Assembly: GCA_003212335.1 (NCBI GenBank)
Contig: QCQA01000001.1
Coordinates: 1 to 64,000 of the forward strand
Direction: 5' to 3'
DNA length: 64,000 bases
From: SAR86 cluster bacterium AG-447-A08
GTDB lineage: Bacteria > Pseudomonadota > Gammaproteobacteria > Magnimaribacterales > Magnimaribacteraceae
The notes beneath the pieces are model-generated. The model was not told the origin of the DNA. It worked only from the letters and a program-made list of their open reading frames with translations, and searched no databases. The position numbers and the translations under genes are program-made. Below, in pieces: positions 53,807 to 61,009 of the stretch. How positions within the stretch are numbered: position 1 is the first letter of the stretch; the number at the start of each line of letters is the position of its first letter.

Positions 53807-54798
53807 TTATATCTCTTATTCATAGATTTAATATTTTGAACCATTTCCTCTCTTAAAAAGTTAGGCTTTATGACTTCAACTTGCCCTGCAAAACCCAGTA
53901 GCCACCATCTCAACTGAGCTGTATCACTTACTATGGCCTTCACAAGCAATCTACCATCATCAAGAGGTGTAATTTCTTGATCTTTGGATAAAGAGCTTTC
54001 TGTTAAATGAAAACCTGCAGATCTATCAAATTTAGCCTCTAGGTTTATGGGTTTATTGGAATAAAGGTATCCCAAATTATTATCTTTTATATATTTATCT
54101 ACAGAGAATCCTTTAGGTTCATAGGAGGTATTGCCATTCCACTCGGCTTTAGTAAATCTGTGCAAAGGTAAAAATCTCGGATTATCCTTATCCTCATCCA
54201 TAGAACAGATTAAATAATGTATTTGTCCCCTTAAAACCAAACCTAAGGGATTAATAATTCTCTGTTTAGCCCTTTTCTCTGCTCTATTCGTATAAAGCAC
54301 TGAAAGTTGTCTGCCCTTAAGAAGCGCATCGTAAATCTCACCTTCAACTTGATCATTAATCTTAGGAGCTTCTAATCTTTGCCATTGATGCTCTACCCTG
54401 ACACGCTCTCTCCAACGACTGATTTCATTCCTCTTAATTTTTTTTAAAATCGAATTAGCTCTATCGAAGAAGACTTTAATTCTCTTAAAGCTCTTGCTTG
54501 GCATCAAAGGTTCTAAATATTGCTCAGCCAAGCTAAAAGTCAGTGCTTCAATCGGGTCCATAGAAGGTTGTAAACCAAAAGCACTTTGATGCCACGACCA
54601 GCCAAAAGGTCTTTCTCTATCATCACATACAATTGGCATCACAGACTCTAACGACTCTAAATCTCTTTGTATCATCCTTAGTGAAACTGAGTATCCCAAA
54701 TCTTCTAACTGCCCTTGGATTTGTGAAGTGCTCACCTTGCTAGGGTGTCTAGGAAGTATTTGTAATATTTGTAATTGTCTAAGACTGCTTTCCGGCAT
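53803..54798 (-). CDS. Island: WYL-domain transcriptional regulator
   Basis: A 331-residue regulator. The N-terminus is a winged helix-turn-helix of the YafY/DeoR-like type (LRQLQILQILPRHPSKVSTSQIQ, LGYSVSLRMIQRDLESLE). The WYL domain spans about residues 150-240 (LSVLYTNRAEKRAKQRIINP, LVLRGQIHYLICSM, FLPLHRFTKAEW), followed by a WCX-like C-terminal part (AIVSDTAQLRWWLLGFAGQVEV). WYL proteins sense nucleotides or DNA ends and often repress phage-defence operons. Here it is cotranscribed with the nuclease-helicase, and a palindrome covers its own -10 box, consistent with autorepression. Confidence 0.9.
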   Translation of the reverse strand: MPESSLRQLQILQILPRHPSKVSTSQIQGQLEDLGYSVSLRMIQRDLESLESVMPIVCDDRERPFGWSWHQSAFGLQPSMDPIEALTFSLAEQYLEPLMPSKSFKRIKVFFDRANSILKKIKRNEISRWRERVRVEHQWQRLEAPKINDQVEGEIYDALLKGRQLSVLYTNRAEKRAKQRIINPLGLVLRGQIHYLICSMDEDKDNPRFLPLHRFTKAEWNGNTSYEPKGFSVDKYIKDNNLGYLYSNKPINLEAKFDRSAGFHLTESSLSKDQEITPLDDGRLLVKAIVSDTAQLRWWLLGFAGQVEVIKPNFLREEMVQNIKSMNKRYK

Positions 54799-54820
54799 CG
54801 ATCTATTAAATTGTTTAAAA

Positions 54821-54835
54821 CGTCATTATAAGACG
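54821..54835. promoter_or_regulatory. Palindrome CGTC-N7-GACG over the WYL promoter, candidate operator
   Basis: CGTCATTATAAGACG: 4-bp arms around a 7-bp centre that contains the minus-strand -10 box TATAAT (54831-54826). It matches the cassette palindrome at 50463-50477 in 11 of 15 positions. Confidence 0.5.
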
Positions 54836-54860
54836 CTTAATAAAATATACTTGTAAAAGC

Positions 54861-54889
54861 TTGACAAAACTGAAAAAAAAGTTTAAAAT
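54861..54889 (+). promoter_or_regulatory. Near-consensus sigma-70 promoter (TTGACA-N17-TAAAAT)
   Basis: TTGACA at 54861-54866, exactly 17 bp, then TAAAAT at 54884-54889; transcription would start near 54897, giving an A/T-rich leader of about 98 nt before the ATG at 54995. It is the closest match to the consensus I found in the window and drives away from the WYL gene. Confidence 0.65.
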
Positions 54890-54994
54890 TTTTTCATTTT
54901 AAATTTAAATATTTACAAACAAAAATTTTAAATCCTTGATTTTTACCCTTTTTTTAAATATCATTACGTTTCATTAAACTAAAAAAAGATATTT

Positions 54995-55186
54995 ATGAAG
55001 AGCAACTATTACCAAAAAAGACCTTACGTTAAGTTTCAAAACAGCGAATTAATTGAAGAGACATTCAGTGCTCACGTGCAAGGTGACACTCTTAAACTTG
55101 AAGACATAAGACATGAATTATCATTTAGGAATAGGCAAGTTGCTCAAAGTCTCATGAAGGGCATAGACCTTCTCTCTGATTATTAA
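54995..55186 (+). CDS. Island: small protein, unknown
   Basis: A 63-residue, charged protein (KSNYYQKRPYVKFQNSEL, then LKLEDIRHELSFRNRQVAQ) without membrane segments. It lies downstream of the near-consensus promoter and upstream of the structured region. The helical C-terminal half with several Arg/His could bind nucleic acid, but no family is recognised. Because it is divergent from the WYL gene, it could belong to the same regulatory circuit. Confidence 0.5.
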   Translation: MKSNYYQKRPYVKFQNSELIEETFSAHVQGDTLKLEDIRHELSFRNRQVAQSLMKGIDLLSDY

Positions 55187-55200
55187 TAAATAAAATTACT

Positions 55201-55329
55201 CCTCGTACATGAGGTAGTGCCAGCAGACGGTGCACTACATAGAAAAACATCTGCAGTGTGAGCTTTTCCTCCTTGAAGTGATCGCATTGACAGCCTGGAA
55301 AGACAGGCAATTTTATAAGTCACCTCATG
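55201..55329. ncRNA. Putative structured RNA or DNA hairpin element
   Basis: This gene-free stretch contains nested inverted repeats: CATGAGGT (55208-55215) against ACCTCATG (55322-55329) as an outer closing stem; GTAGTGC (55214-55220) against GCACTAC (55232-55238) with an 11-nt loop; and GCCTG (55293-55297) against CAGGC (55304-55308) with loop GAAAGA, followed by AATTTTAT like a weak terminator on the + strand. A CCTC/GAGG hairpin (55201-55214) competes with the outer stem. I match it to no known RNA family. The strand is uncertain; + is favoured by the upstream promoter. Confidence 0.4.
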
Positions 55330-55354
55330 ACGCCTTATAATTTACAGTAAACTA

Positions 55355-55690
55355 ATGAATCAATTATCAAAAATAGAACCTAGGCAAAGTAAACTTAAAA
55401 CTTTGCTGTTCCATTTACTAGATTTTATTTTCTCTTTTGCTATAGGAATAACAGGTCTAGTTGTATTGGTAGGATATTTATTAACCGGAATGGCTGCTTA
55501 CTTAAAAGTAGCCTCACTTCTCTCCTTACTTGTATTGTTAATTTTTTTAGGTACTGCAACATTTAGCCTATTCAGGTTTGGTCTGGAAACCTTGATCGTA
55601 GAAATGGAAGTGAAGTTTTTAGATTTGTCACTTTACTCAGCCTTTATATTTATAACTTTTCTGTTTCTTTTTTTAGAACAATATAAGTAG
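55355..55690 (+). CDS. Island: membrane protein, unknown
   Basis: A 111-residue protein with three hydrophobic segments (LDFIFSFAIGITGLVVLVGYL, YLKVASLLSLLVLLIFLGTATF, LYSAFIFITFLFLFLEQ) after a polar N-terminus. TATAAT (55336-55341) lies 13 bases before the ATG. It converges on the endonuclease gene. No family is recognised; membrane proteins of this size serve as effectors in several abortive defence systems, which is only suggestive. Confidence 0.65.
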   Translation: MNQLSKIEPRQSKLKTLLFHLLDFIFSFAIGITGLVVLVGYLLTGMAAYLKVASLLSLLVLLIFLGTATFSLFRFGLETLIVEMEVKFLDLSLYSAFIFITFLFLFLEQYK

Positions 55691-55716
55691 TTTAAAAGAG
55701 AATTAGACAGTCGCAG

Positions 55717-57141
55717 TTATGCAGCCCATGCTGCATCAGGATAGTTTGCATAAAAATTACTTGTGTATAAATCTAATAAATCTTCATCAATTGCCCAGCC
55801 CAATCCACGATGGTAATAACTTGTTGAATTTCCAGATTTGATCAATATGCCTGCTCTACCGAGTATTTGTTGTTCCGATTGAAGGAATTTCCTTGTACCG
55901 CTGCTTTTCCTTCCTGGATTAAAACCTATATTCCCATTTTCTTTAAATATTTTTTGTAACTCAATTCTATAGTTAGTTACATTTGAATGTGTGATCAGAT
56001 TTTGAGCCCTTTTAATATCTTGAATTAATTCCATCCATTTTCCTGGTACAAGGGCAAGGGTTACCATCTCATCAAAGGGATCTCCCCCTTGGTCAATCTG
56101 ATTGAGAAATTTATAACCCAAATCACTAACCTCCCATGTAACAGGATCCCACAAACCCACATGATTAAAGAAATTAGTACTATTCTTCTTGAGATCTACA
56201 TAGTTATTATCTGTAGATATATGTGCAGGTTTTTTAACCTTAATATTTTCTATTTTTTGTCCAATTCTTGTTCTAGCTTCTGGAGAGTTTGCAGCGGCCC
56301 ATCGAATTCTATTTATTGCCTCATCCTCAGTGATAGTTCCTTCATTAATTGCTTTTTTAAGAGCTTTTTTAGTTGATTCCTGCCAAATTTGTCCTTCATC
56401 ATCCCAAACTGTCAGCCTGTTGGGAATAAGGTCTACTGTTTCCATGGTGTTCTCAGGATAACAATAGTATTTAAAATAAAAGTCATCCCAAATCTTTTTA
56501 GTTGCTTCAGAGCTATACTGACCTTTATATTCGGAAGCTGTCTTCAACAGACTATAGTTGTATGAGGGGTAATTTTCTCTCCAAGAAGCCCAATATTTGA
56601 TCATATTATTTCCATAACTTTGCTTTAATTCAGAAGCAGGTCTTAAGCTAGGTCCAAAATTTGAAATAAGACTTACATTTGAGGGGTCTTCGGGAGAATA
56701 TGTAACTAATGCAATAGGATTTCTATTGAATACAGTATTTCTAAATTTATTTATATATAAAGACTCAATATCATTCCCCTGTTCATTTTTTTGTGGAATC
56801 ACCAGCAAAGAAGCTTGGTTTAAAAACTGTCCTGTATGATCTGTATCAGTAATATAATCGAAGCACTGATTAAATCCCTTTCCAATCTCATCTAAATCTG
56901 AATAAGGTGGTTTATATTCTATAGCAACATGACATTTTGTATTGCCTGAATAAAACCTTCCATCAGGAGCTGGCTTTGTTCTTTTACATAAAGCCTTTGT
57001 GATGTCACCATCAAGAAATGAACTTCTCCATTCAGAGGAGGATCTAATCTTCTGCAACATTGAATTTATTGCAATTCTTGCACCTTCATCATGGTTATAA
57101 ACTCTATAATTGGAAGGTGGTTTTAAATCAGATCGATCCAT
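55717..57141 (-). CDS. Island: probable type II restriction endonuclease (PD-(D/E)XK)
   Basis: A 474-residue protein whose ATG directly follows the methyltransferase stop (TAAATG). The N-terminal part has a PD-(D/E)XK core: Pro59-Asp60 in KPAPDGRFY, then Glu75-Tyr-Lys77 in HVAIEYKPP, with the expected 14-residue spacing. The rest has no motif I recognise; a C-terminal region (GRKSSGTRKFLQSEQQILG) could contact DNA. Position beside a cytosine methyltransferase makes it the natural restriction partner. Without homology search the assignment rests on this motif and on context. Confidence 0.65.
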   Translation of the reverse strand: MDRSDLKPPSNYRVYNHDEGARIAINSMLQKIRSSSEWRSSFLDGDITKALCKRTKPAPDGRFYSGNTKCHVAIEYKPPYSDLDEIGKGFNQCFDYITDTDHTGQFLNQASLLVIPQKNEQGNDIESLYINKFRNTVFNRNPIALVTYSPEDPSNVSLISNFGPSLRPASELKQSYGNNMIKYWASWRENYPSYNYSLLKTASEYKGQYSSEATKKIWDDFYFKYYCYPENTMETVDLIPNRLTVWDDEGQIWQESTKKALKKAINEGTITEDEAINRIRWAAANSPEARTRIGQKIENIKVKKPAHISTDNNYVDLKKNSTNFFNHVGLWDPVTWEVSDLGYKFLNQIDQGGDPFDEMVTLALVPGKWMELIQDIKRAQNLITHSNVTNYRIELQKIFKENGNIGFNPGRKSSGTRKFLQSEQQILGRAGILIKSGNSTSYYHRGLGWAIDEDLLDLYTSNFYANYPDAAWAA

Positions 57142-59376
57142 TTAATTTTTTTCTTCGTAATACCACTTATCAAGAATACTATATTTAGCTAAGTTACTCT
57201 CATTTCCTGGCTTCCAATCATTCTCTATCGCCTTGATAATCATCTCTCCAAGTTTCTGCGCCATCATAGGAGGGAAAGCGTTTCCTACTTGAATGCATTG
57301 TTCTTTTGAACTGCCCTGAAAAACAATGTCATCAGGAAATGTTTGGATTCTTGCAGCTTCTCTAGTGGTTATCAGCCTATTAAGAAAAGGATGGATAGGA
57401 AAAGCATTATGTCCTGGAACTAAGGTTATTGACGGTTCTTTTCTGCTTAGTCTTCTATAAACATGACTAAAATTCTTGATTTTCTGTCCTGTGAATTTAG
57501 CATATTTTAATTTTTCAGGAAGTTTATCAATATCCATTTTCTTGCCCTCTTCGACATAAGAATATCTTTCTTTAATCTCTTCTGAGTGGTTCATGGGTTC
57601 ATGATTAGCAACAAATTCTTTTGAATCTGGCTCACTTAAGTCTGTGATAACCTCACCAACAGTTCGCATCGGCAATTGCCAATCTTTCGGATCTTCAAAA
57701 TATTTTGGTTTTGGCCACGGAATTAAATGACCCGTTTTATTACCGATAAGCAAAAACCTTTTTCTCTTTTGAGGAATCCCATAATCAGCGGTATTAATAA
57801 CTCTGAAGTCATAATTCTTATAACCAAGTTTACGGACGTATTCTTCGAGCTTTATGACAAAATTTCCCCCATCTAAAGATTTAAATCCAGCTACATTCTC
57901 CATAATGAACCAATCTGGTTTAAGGGCTTCAACATATTCAAAGAAAGTAAAAACCAACTTATTTCGAGGATCTGTCTTTGGATCATAATTTTTTGTATTT
58001 ATAAATCTACGCTTACCGAAAATTGAGAAACCTTGACATGGCGGACCTCCAACAAGGACATTTACTTTTTTTCCTTTTAATTTTGAAAGAACTTCTTTTT
58101 TTACGTTAGTATCACTTAGATCTCCATGGACATAATCATGATTACAATAATTAAATTCATGAGTTTGTTTTACTTCTTCATTGAAATCAGCTGAAAGTAA
58201 GGACTTCATTCCAGCACTAGCTAGCCCGATTGAGAATCCACCTGCACCTGAAAAGAGGTCTATATAAGTAAGGGCATTTTTCTTGTATTTTATTTTGTCT
58301 AAAATGTCTCTAGGTTTACTTAAGTCTAATGAGCTCCTTTTCTTAACTAGAGAGCTATTGTTCGAATTATATTTTTTATTAAATAAATGTTTTTTTACCT
58401 CAACACCTAAATGTGCCGCCAGAAGAGGTGCAACAGCATTACCAACCAAGATACACTGCATTCTCCTTGTTCCTTCAAAGATATGATCATCAGGAAAGCT
58501 CTGAATTCTTGCTGCCTCTCTGGGTGTCAAACTCCTATTCAGTATCGGGTGAACTGGAAAAGCATTGTTCCCTGGGACCATAGTTATCGCAGGAGATTTA
58601 CGGTCTAAACGAACATAGGTACTACCAAAATTCTTTCTCCGAATCTCTTTAGGCAATTCTTCTGGAGGGGGCAATTTTCCACCTTCCTGAATTAGCTCGT
58701 ATCTTTTTACAACAGTATCACTATGATTTAGGGAAATATGATTTGGAAAGCTCTCATCTTTATTAACAAGATCATTAATTGCCTGTCCTACGTTCTTAAG
58801 AGGCTTTAGAGAACCAATCTTTTTGTTTATGGGTGCAGGAAAACTAAAGGGTCTTTTTGATAATGTACCTACAATGATTACTCTCTCTCTGTGCTGAGGT
58901 ACGCCATATTCAAAAGCATCCAAAACCTCACTGTATATGTCGTAACCACTTTCTGAAAATCCTTCAACTATTGTTGTGAAAGCTTGCCCTCCATACATTG
59001 TTTTTAAACCCTTAACATTTTCAAGAACAAAACATTTAGGTTTCAAAGACCTTACAAGATTAATATAGGAAGTAAAAAGATTATTTCTAGGATCACTTCC
59101 TTGCTTATCTCCCATCACAGAAAATCCCTGACAAGGAGGCCCTCCTATGACTACATCAGGCCTTCGCCCTTTTGTCAGTTTGAGGATTTCTGAAGAAGTT
59201 ATTTGTCTAATATCTTTCAGCAAAAACTCTGTCTTGCAGTTTAGATCATTAGTGCGTTTTGCTTCGGGCATGATATCTGTAGCCAATAAGCATTCGAAAC
59301 CAGCATTTTCAAATCCAATTTTAAAACCCCCTGCGCCTGAGAATAGAGAAATAAAGGTTGGTTTCTTATTCGACAT
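57142..59376 (-). CDS. Island: fused double DNA (cytosine-5) methyltransferase
   Basis: A 744-residue protein made of two complete C5-methyltransferase modules. Module 1 (~7-330): FISLFSGAGGFKIGF, GGPPCQGFSVMG (Cys82), ENV at 119-121, GVPQHRERVIIVG, VGNAVAPLLA. Module 2 (~367-735): YIDLFSGAGGFSIGL, GGPPCQGFSIFG (Cys447), ENV at 493-495, GIPQKRKRFLLIG, VGNAFPPMMA. Both keep every catalytic motif. The target-recognition regions differ but share VPG.NAFP.HP.LNR.  Two modules in one chain fit methylation of both strands of an asymmetric site. TATAAT (59414-59409) lies upstream, giving a leader of about 26 nt. Confidence 0.93.
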   Translation of the reverse strand: MSNKKPTFISLFSGAGGFKIGFENAGFECLLATDIMPEAKRTNDLNCKTEFLLKDIRQITSSEILKLTKGRRPDVVIGGPPCQGFSVMGDKQGSDPRNNLFTSYINLVRSLKPKCFVLENVKGLKTMYGGQAFTTIVEGFSESGYDIYSEVLDAFEYGVPQHRERVIIVGTLSKRPFSFPAPINKKIGSLKPLKNVGQAINDLVNKDESFPNHISLNHSDTVVKRYELIQEGGKLPPPEELPKEIRRKNFGSTYVRLDRKSPAITMVPGNNAFPVHPILNRSLTPREAARIQSFPDDHIFEGTRRMQCILVGNAVAPLLAAHLGVEVKKHLFNKKYNSNNSSLVKKRSSLDLSKPRDILDKIKYKKNALTYIDLFSGAGGFSIGLASAGMKSLLSADFNEEVKQTHEFNYCNHDYVHGDLSDTNVKKEVLSKLKGKKVNVLVGGPPCQGFSIFGKRRFINTKNYDPKTDPRNKLVFTFFEYVEALKPDWFIMENVAGFKSLDGGNFVIKLEEYVRKLGYKNYDFRVINTADYGIPQKRKRFLLIGNKTGHLIPWPKPKYFEDPKDWQLPMRTVGEVITDLSEPDSKEFVANHEPMNHSEEIKERYSYVEEGKKMDIDKLPEKLKYAKFTGQKIKNFSHVYRRLSRKEPSITLVPGHNAFPIHPFLNRLITTREAARIQTFPDDIVFQGSSKEQCIQVGNAFPPMMAQKLGEMIIKAIENDWKPGNESNLAKYSILDKWYYEEKN

Positions 59377-59472
59377 TAAATTTTAAAACTAAAGTTGAGA
59401 TTAGTTTCATTATAGGTTCTCTATCAGAATGGTTTAAGTAAAAAAATAAATTTATTTTAATTTGTCCCTTTG

Positions 59473-59501
59473 TGTGCCACTTACTGTGCCACTTTTGTGC
59501 G
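59473..59501 (+). repeat. TGTGCC repeats, candidate right integrase arm sites
   Basis: TGTGCC at 59473-59478 and 59485-59490 (12-bp spacing) and TGTGCG at 59496-59501, about 97 bp inside the right tRNA repeat. The cores have the same orientation and spacing as those at the left end. The 60-bp stretches on either side contain no gene. Confidence 0.6.
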
Positions 59502-59597
59502 TGCTAAAGCGAACTTAATCTGTTTAAACCTACTTAATCGGTGAAACGGGATTTACTTGAAAAGCCTTTAAATCAATGGAAAACTAGCTGGGAGGGG

Positions 59598-59645
59598 TGG
59601 TAGACACGAGTGGACTTGAACCACCGACCCCCACCATGTCAAGGT
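59598..59645 (-). repeat. Right attachment repeat (attR-like) within tRNA-Val
   Basis: The 3' 48 bases of the intact tRNA-Val, from the anticodon arm to the CCA end, matching 48249-48296 except for one base. Identity stops at 59645 on the 5' side, inside the anticodon stem. Confidence 0.9.
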
Positions 59646-59675
59646 GGTGCTCTAACCAGACTGAGCTACGTGTCT
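59598..59675 (-). tRNA. tRNA-Val (anticodon GAC)
   Basis: All arms fold: acceptor AGACACG/CGTGTCT, TAGCTCAG for positions 8-15, anticodon stem CCACC/GGTGG around TTGACAT (anticodon GAC), T arm GGTGG-TTCAAGTC-CACT, then discriminator A and an encoded CCA. The anticodon and T arms closely match enterobacterial tRNA-Val(GAC). A TATAAT (59693-59688) lies 12 bases upstream of the 5' end. The gene stays intact because the inserted element brought its own copy of the 3' part. Confidence 0.96.
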
Positions 59676-59836
59676 ACAGATTTGTGCATTATATAGAAAA
59701 TAAAAATCCTTTATAAAATAATAAAGTAAAGAAAAGTAATTTTATAAAAGAGTTTGAGTTAATCGGATAGAGAGACTTTCTCAATGAATAAACTATGCTT
59801 AATGTTACTATTATTTTTTAAATTAAAGGAGTCCCT

Positions 59837-60241
59837 ATGAAGTACCTTATTTCTATATTTTTATTTATGAGTTCCTTACATGTTTTTTCTGGCCATCACG
59901 AAGCTAATGAGATATTGATGCCCGTAGCTAAACCTGGTCAAGTAATAGTTATCTACAGAGGTGAATGCCCTTCTGGAAAAATTGATGAATCAATTGCATT
60001 GGTCAAGAAAACGATAGCTTACGAAAGAAAGAATAGTCCAGTATCTTATTCTTCATCCCCAGGTGTATGGTCTGATGGAATGATTGGAGCTGTAGACCTC
60101 CATAACTCTGTCAAAGCAATGGAAAAAGCTTTTGAATGGCAATCAGGAGACAAAAAATGGTCCGATCTCTATGATCAAGTAGCGAAGACTTGCGGAACTA
60201 CTGTTGAAGAGTTTCAAGTTGTCAATTTAATAGCCAAATAG
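59837..60241 (+). CDS. Exported protein, unknown
   Basis: A 134-residue protein with a signal peptide (YLISIFLFMSSLHVFSG). The mature part has KPGQVIVIYRGECPSGKIDESIALVKKTIAYE and a second Cys in VAKTCGTTVEEF, a possible disulfide pair. AAAGGAG is 5 bases before the ATG. I recognise no family. It is the first gene right of the island, so it belongs to the ancestral chromosome. Confidence 0.75.
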   Translation: MKYLISIFLFMSSLHVFSGHHEANEILMPVAKPGQVIVIYRGECPSGKIDESIALVKKTIAYERKNSPVSYSSSPGVWSDGMIGAVDLHNSVKAMEKAFEWQSGDKKWSDLYDQVAKTCGTTVEEFQVVNLIAK

Positions 60242-60243
60242 TT

Positions 60244-60999
60244 TTATAAACTTTTAGTATCTCCAAATTCTCGGTAAAGATCTGGTAGAAATTTACTTAG
60301 ATGATTCATCTCCTCATAGCAATGGATTTGCAGATCCATTGCTGAATCATCATTCAACAACAAACCCTTAATTGGTTGTATTTTAGATAAGTTGGTAACT
60401 ATAAAATTCTTTAAAGTATTAGGATGGCTCAAATCAGAACCCATCCAAAAAAAACTTTTCATTAGTGAACCTTTGTCTGTTTTAAGGACATAATGCAAAA
60501 GCTTAGCAACTTTTACGCCATTATTTGTATCAGTTACATATGCACAAATAGCAATAGAATCTTCTTGATTCTCTAGACCGAAAAGAGCAGGTTCCTTAAA
60601 AGATATTTGTAACTTGTGTAGCTTGTTTCCTATATATTCTTCAACGAAAGAATCTAACCCAATATACTGGCCCTTTGCTTGCAAGTTAATATCCTCTTCA
60701 TTTAATGTTGCTGAAATATGGTCTCGAGGATGCCACAACTTATACCTCTCTGAATGAGGAAGATGCCAAGCAAACCACCATCCAATCATCTCAGGTGCGA
60801 CATTCATCATATCTGTAGTGCACTTTACGAAATAAGAATGTTCTCTATTCTTGTAGATTCCATCGTCGATAGCTTCTTGAATTAATACACTGCAATCATT
60901 TGAATCAATAAATTCTGATTCTATTACCTGCTGCTGAATTATTTTTTTTGCTTTTTTCGGTAAAGCTTCTAAAGGAAGCTTATATTTGGAAAGATTCAT
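60244..60999 (-). CDS. DAPG hydrolase (PhlG)-like protein
   Basis: A 251-residue protein resembling 2,4-diacetylphloroglucinol hydrolases. The core APEMIGWWFAWHLPHSERYKLWHPRDH is the family hallmark, and a late HCYEEMNHLSKFLP supplies a His/Glu metal pair; a middle Glu may come from FVEEYIG. PhlG uses zinc to cleave a C-C bond in a phenolic polyketide. The substrate here is unknown; phloroglucinol antibiotics are not implied. It lies 10 bp downstream of lpd on the same strand. Confidence 0.75.
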   Translation of the reverse strand: MNLSKYKLPLEALPKKAKKIIQQQVIESEFIDSNDCSVLIQEAIDDGIYKNREHSYFVKCTTDMMNVAPEMIGWWFAWHLPHSERYKLWHPRDHISATLNEEDINLQAKGQYIGLDSFVEEYIGNKLHKLQISFKEPALFGLENQEDSIAICAYVTDTNNGVKVAKLLHYVLKTDKGSLMKSFFWMGSDLSHPNTLKNFIVTNLSKIQPIKGLLLNDDSAMDLQIHCYEEMNHLSKFLPDLYREFGDTKSL

Positions 61000-61009
61000 A
61001 GGTTTAAAA

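Larger units (their letters stand above)
48249..59645. mobile_element. tRNA-Val-inserted genomic island (11.4 kb) carrying defence-type genes, no integrase
   Basis: The interval is bounded by the two 48-bp tRNA-Val 3' repeats and would excise as 11,349 bp. Both inner ends carry TGTGCC repeats in the same orientation. The cargo is a probable restriction-modification pair, a WYL regulator with a nuclease-helicase, five unknown genes in a row, two small genes and a putative structured RNA. No tyrosine or serine recombinase, replication or conjugation gene is found inside, so the element is a remnant or depends on an integrase supplied in trans. Confidence 0.88.

Noticed and set aside
55201-55329. 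Integron attC site or retron RNA
   Set aside because: No integrase or reverse transcriptase is nearby, and the typical attC core ends (RYYYAAC and GTTRRRY) are not seen.
57142-59376. Two methyltransferase genes joined by a sequencing frameshift
   Set aside because: The frame is continuous with a sensible 35-residue linker between modules, and no stop or start codon pair marks a junction.
59387-59597. A broken integrase beside tRNA-Val
   Set aside because: All three minus-strand frames contain frequent stops and show no recombinase motif; only the arm-like repeats and a promoter-like TATAAT are visible.
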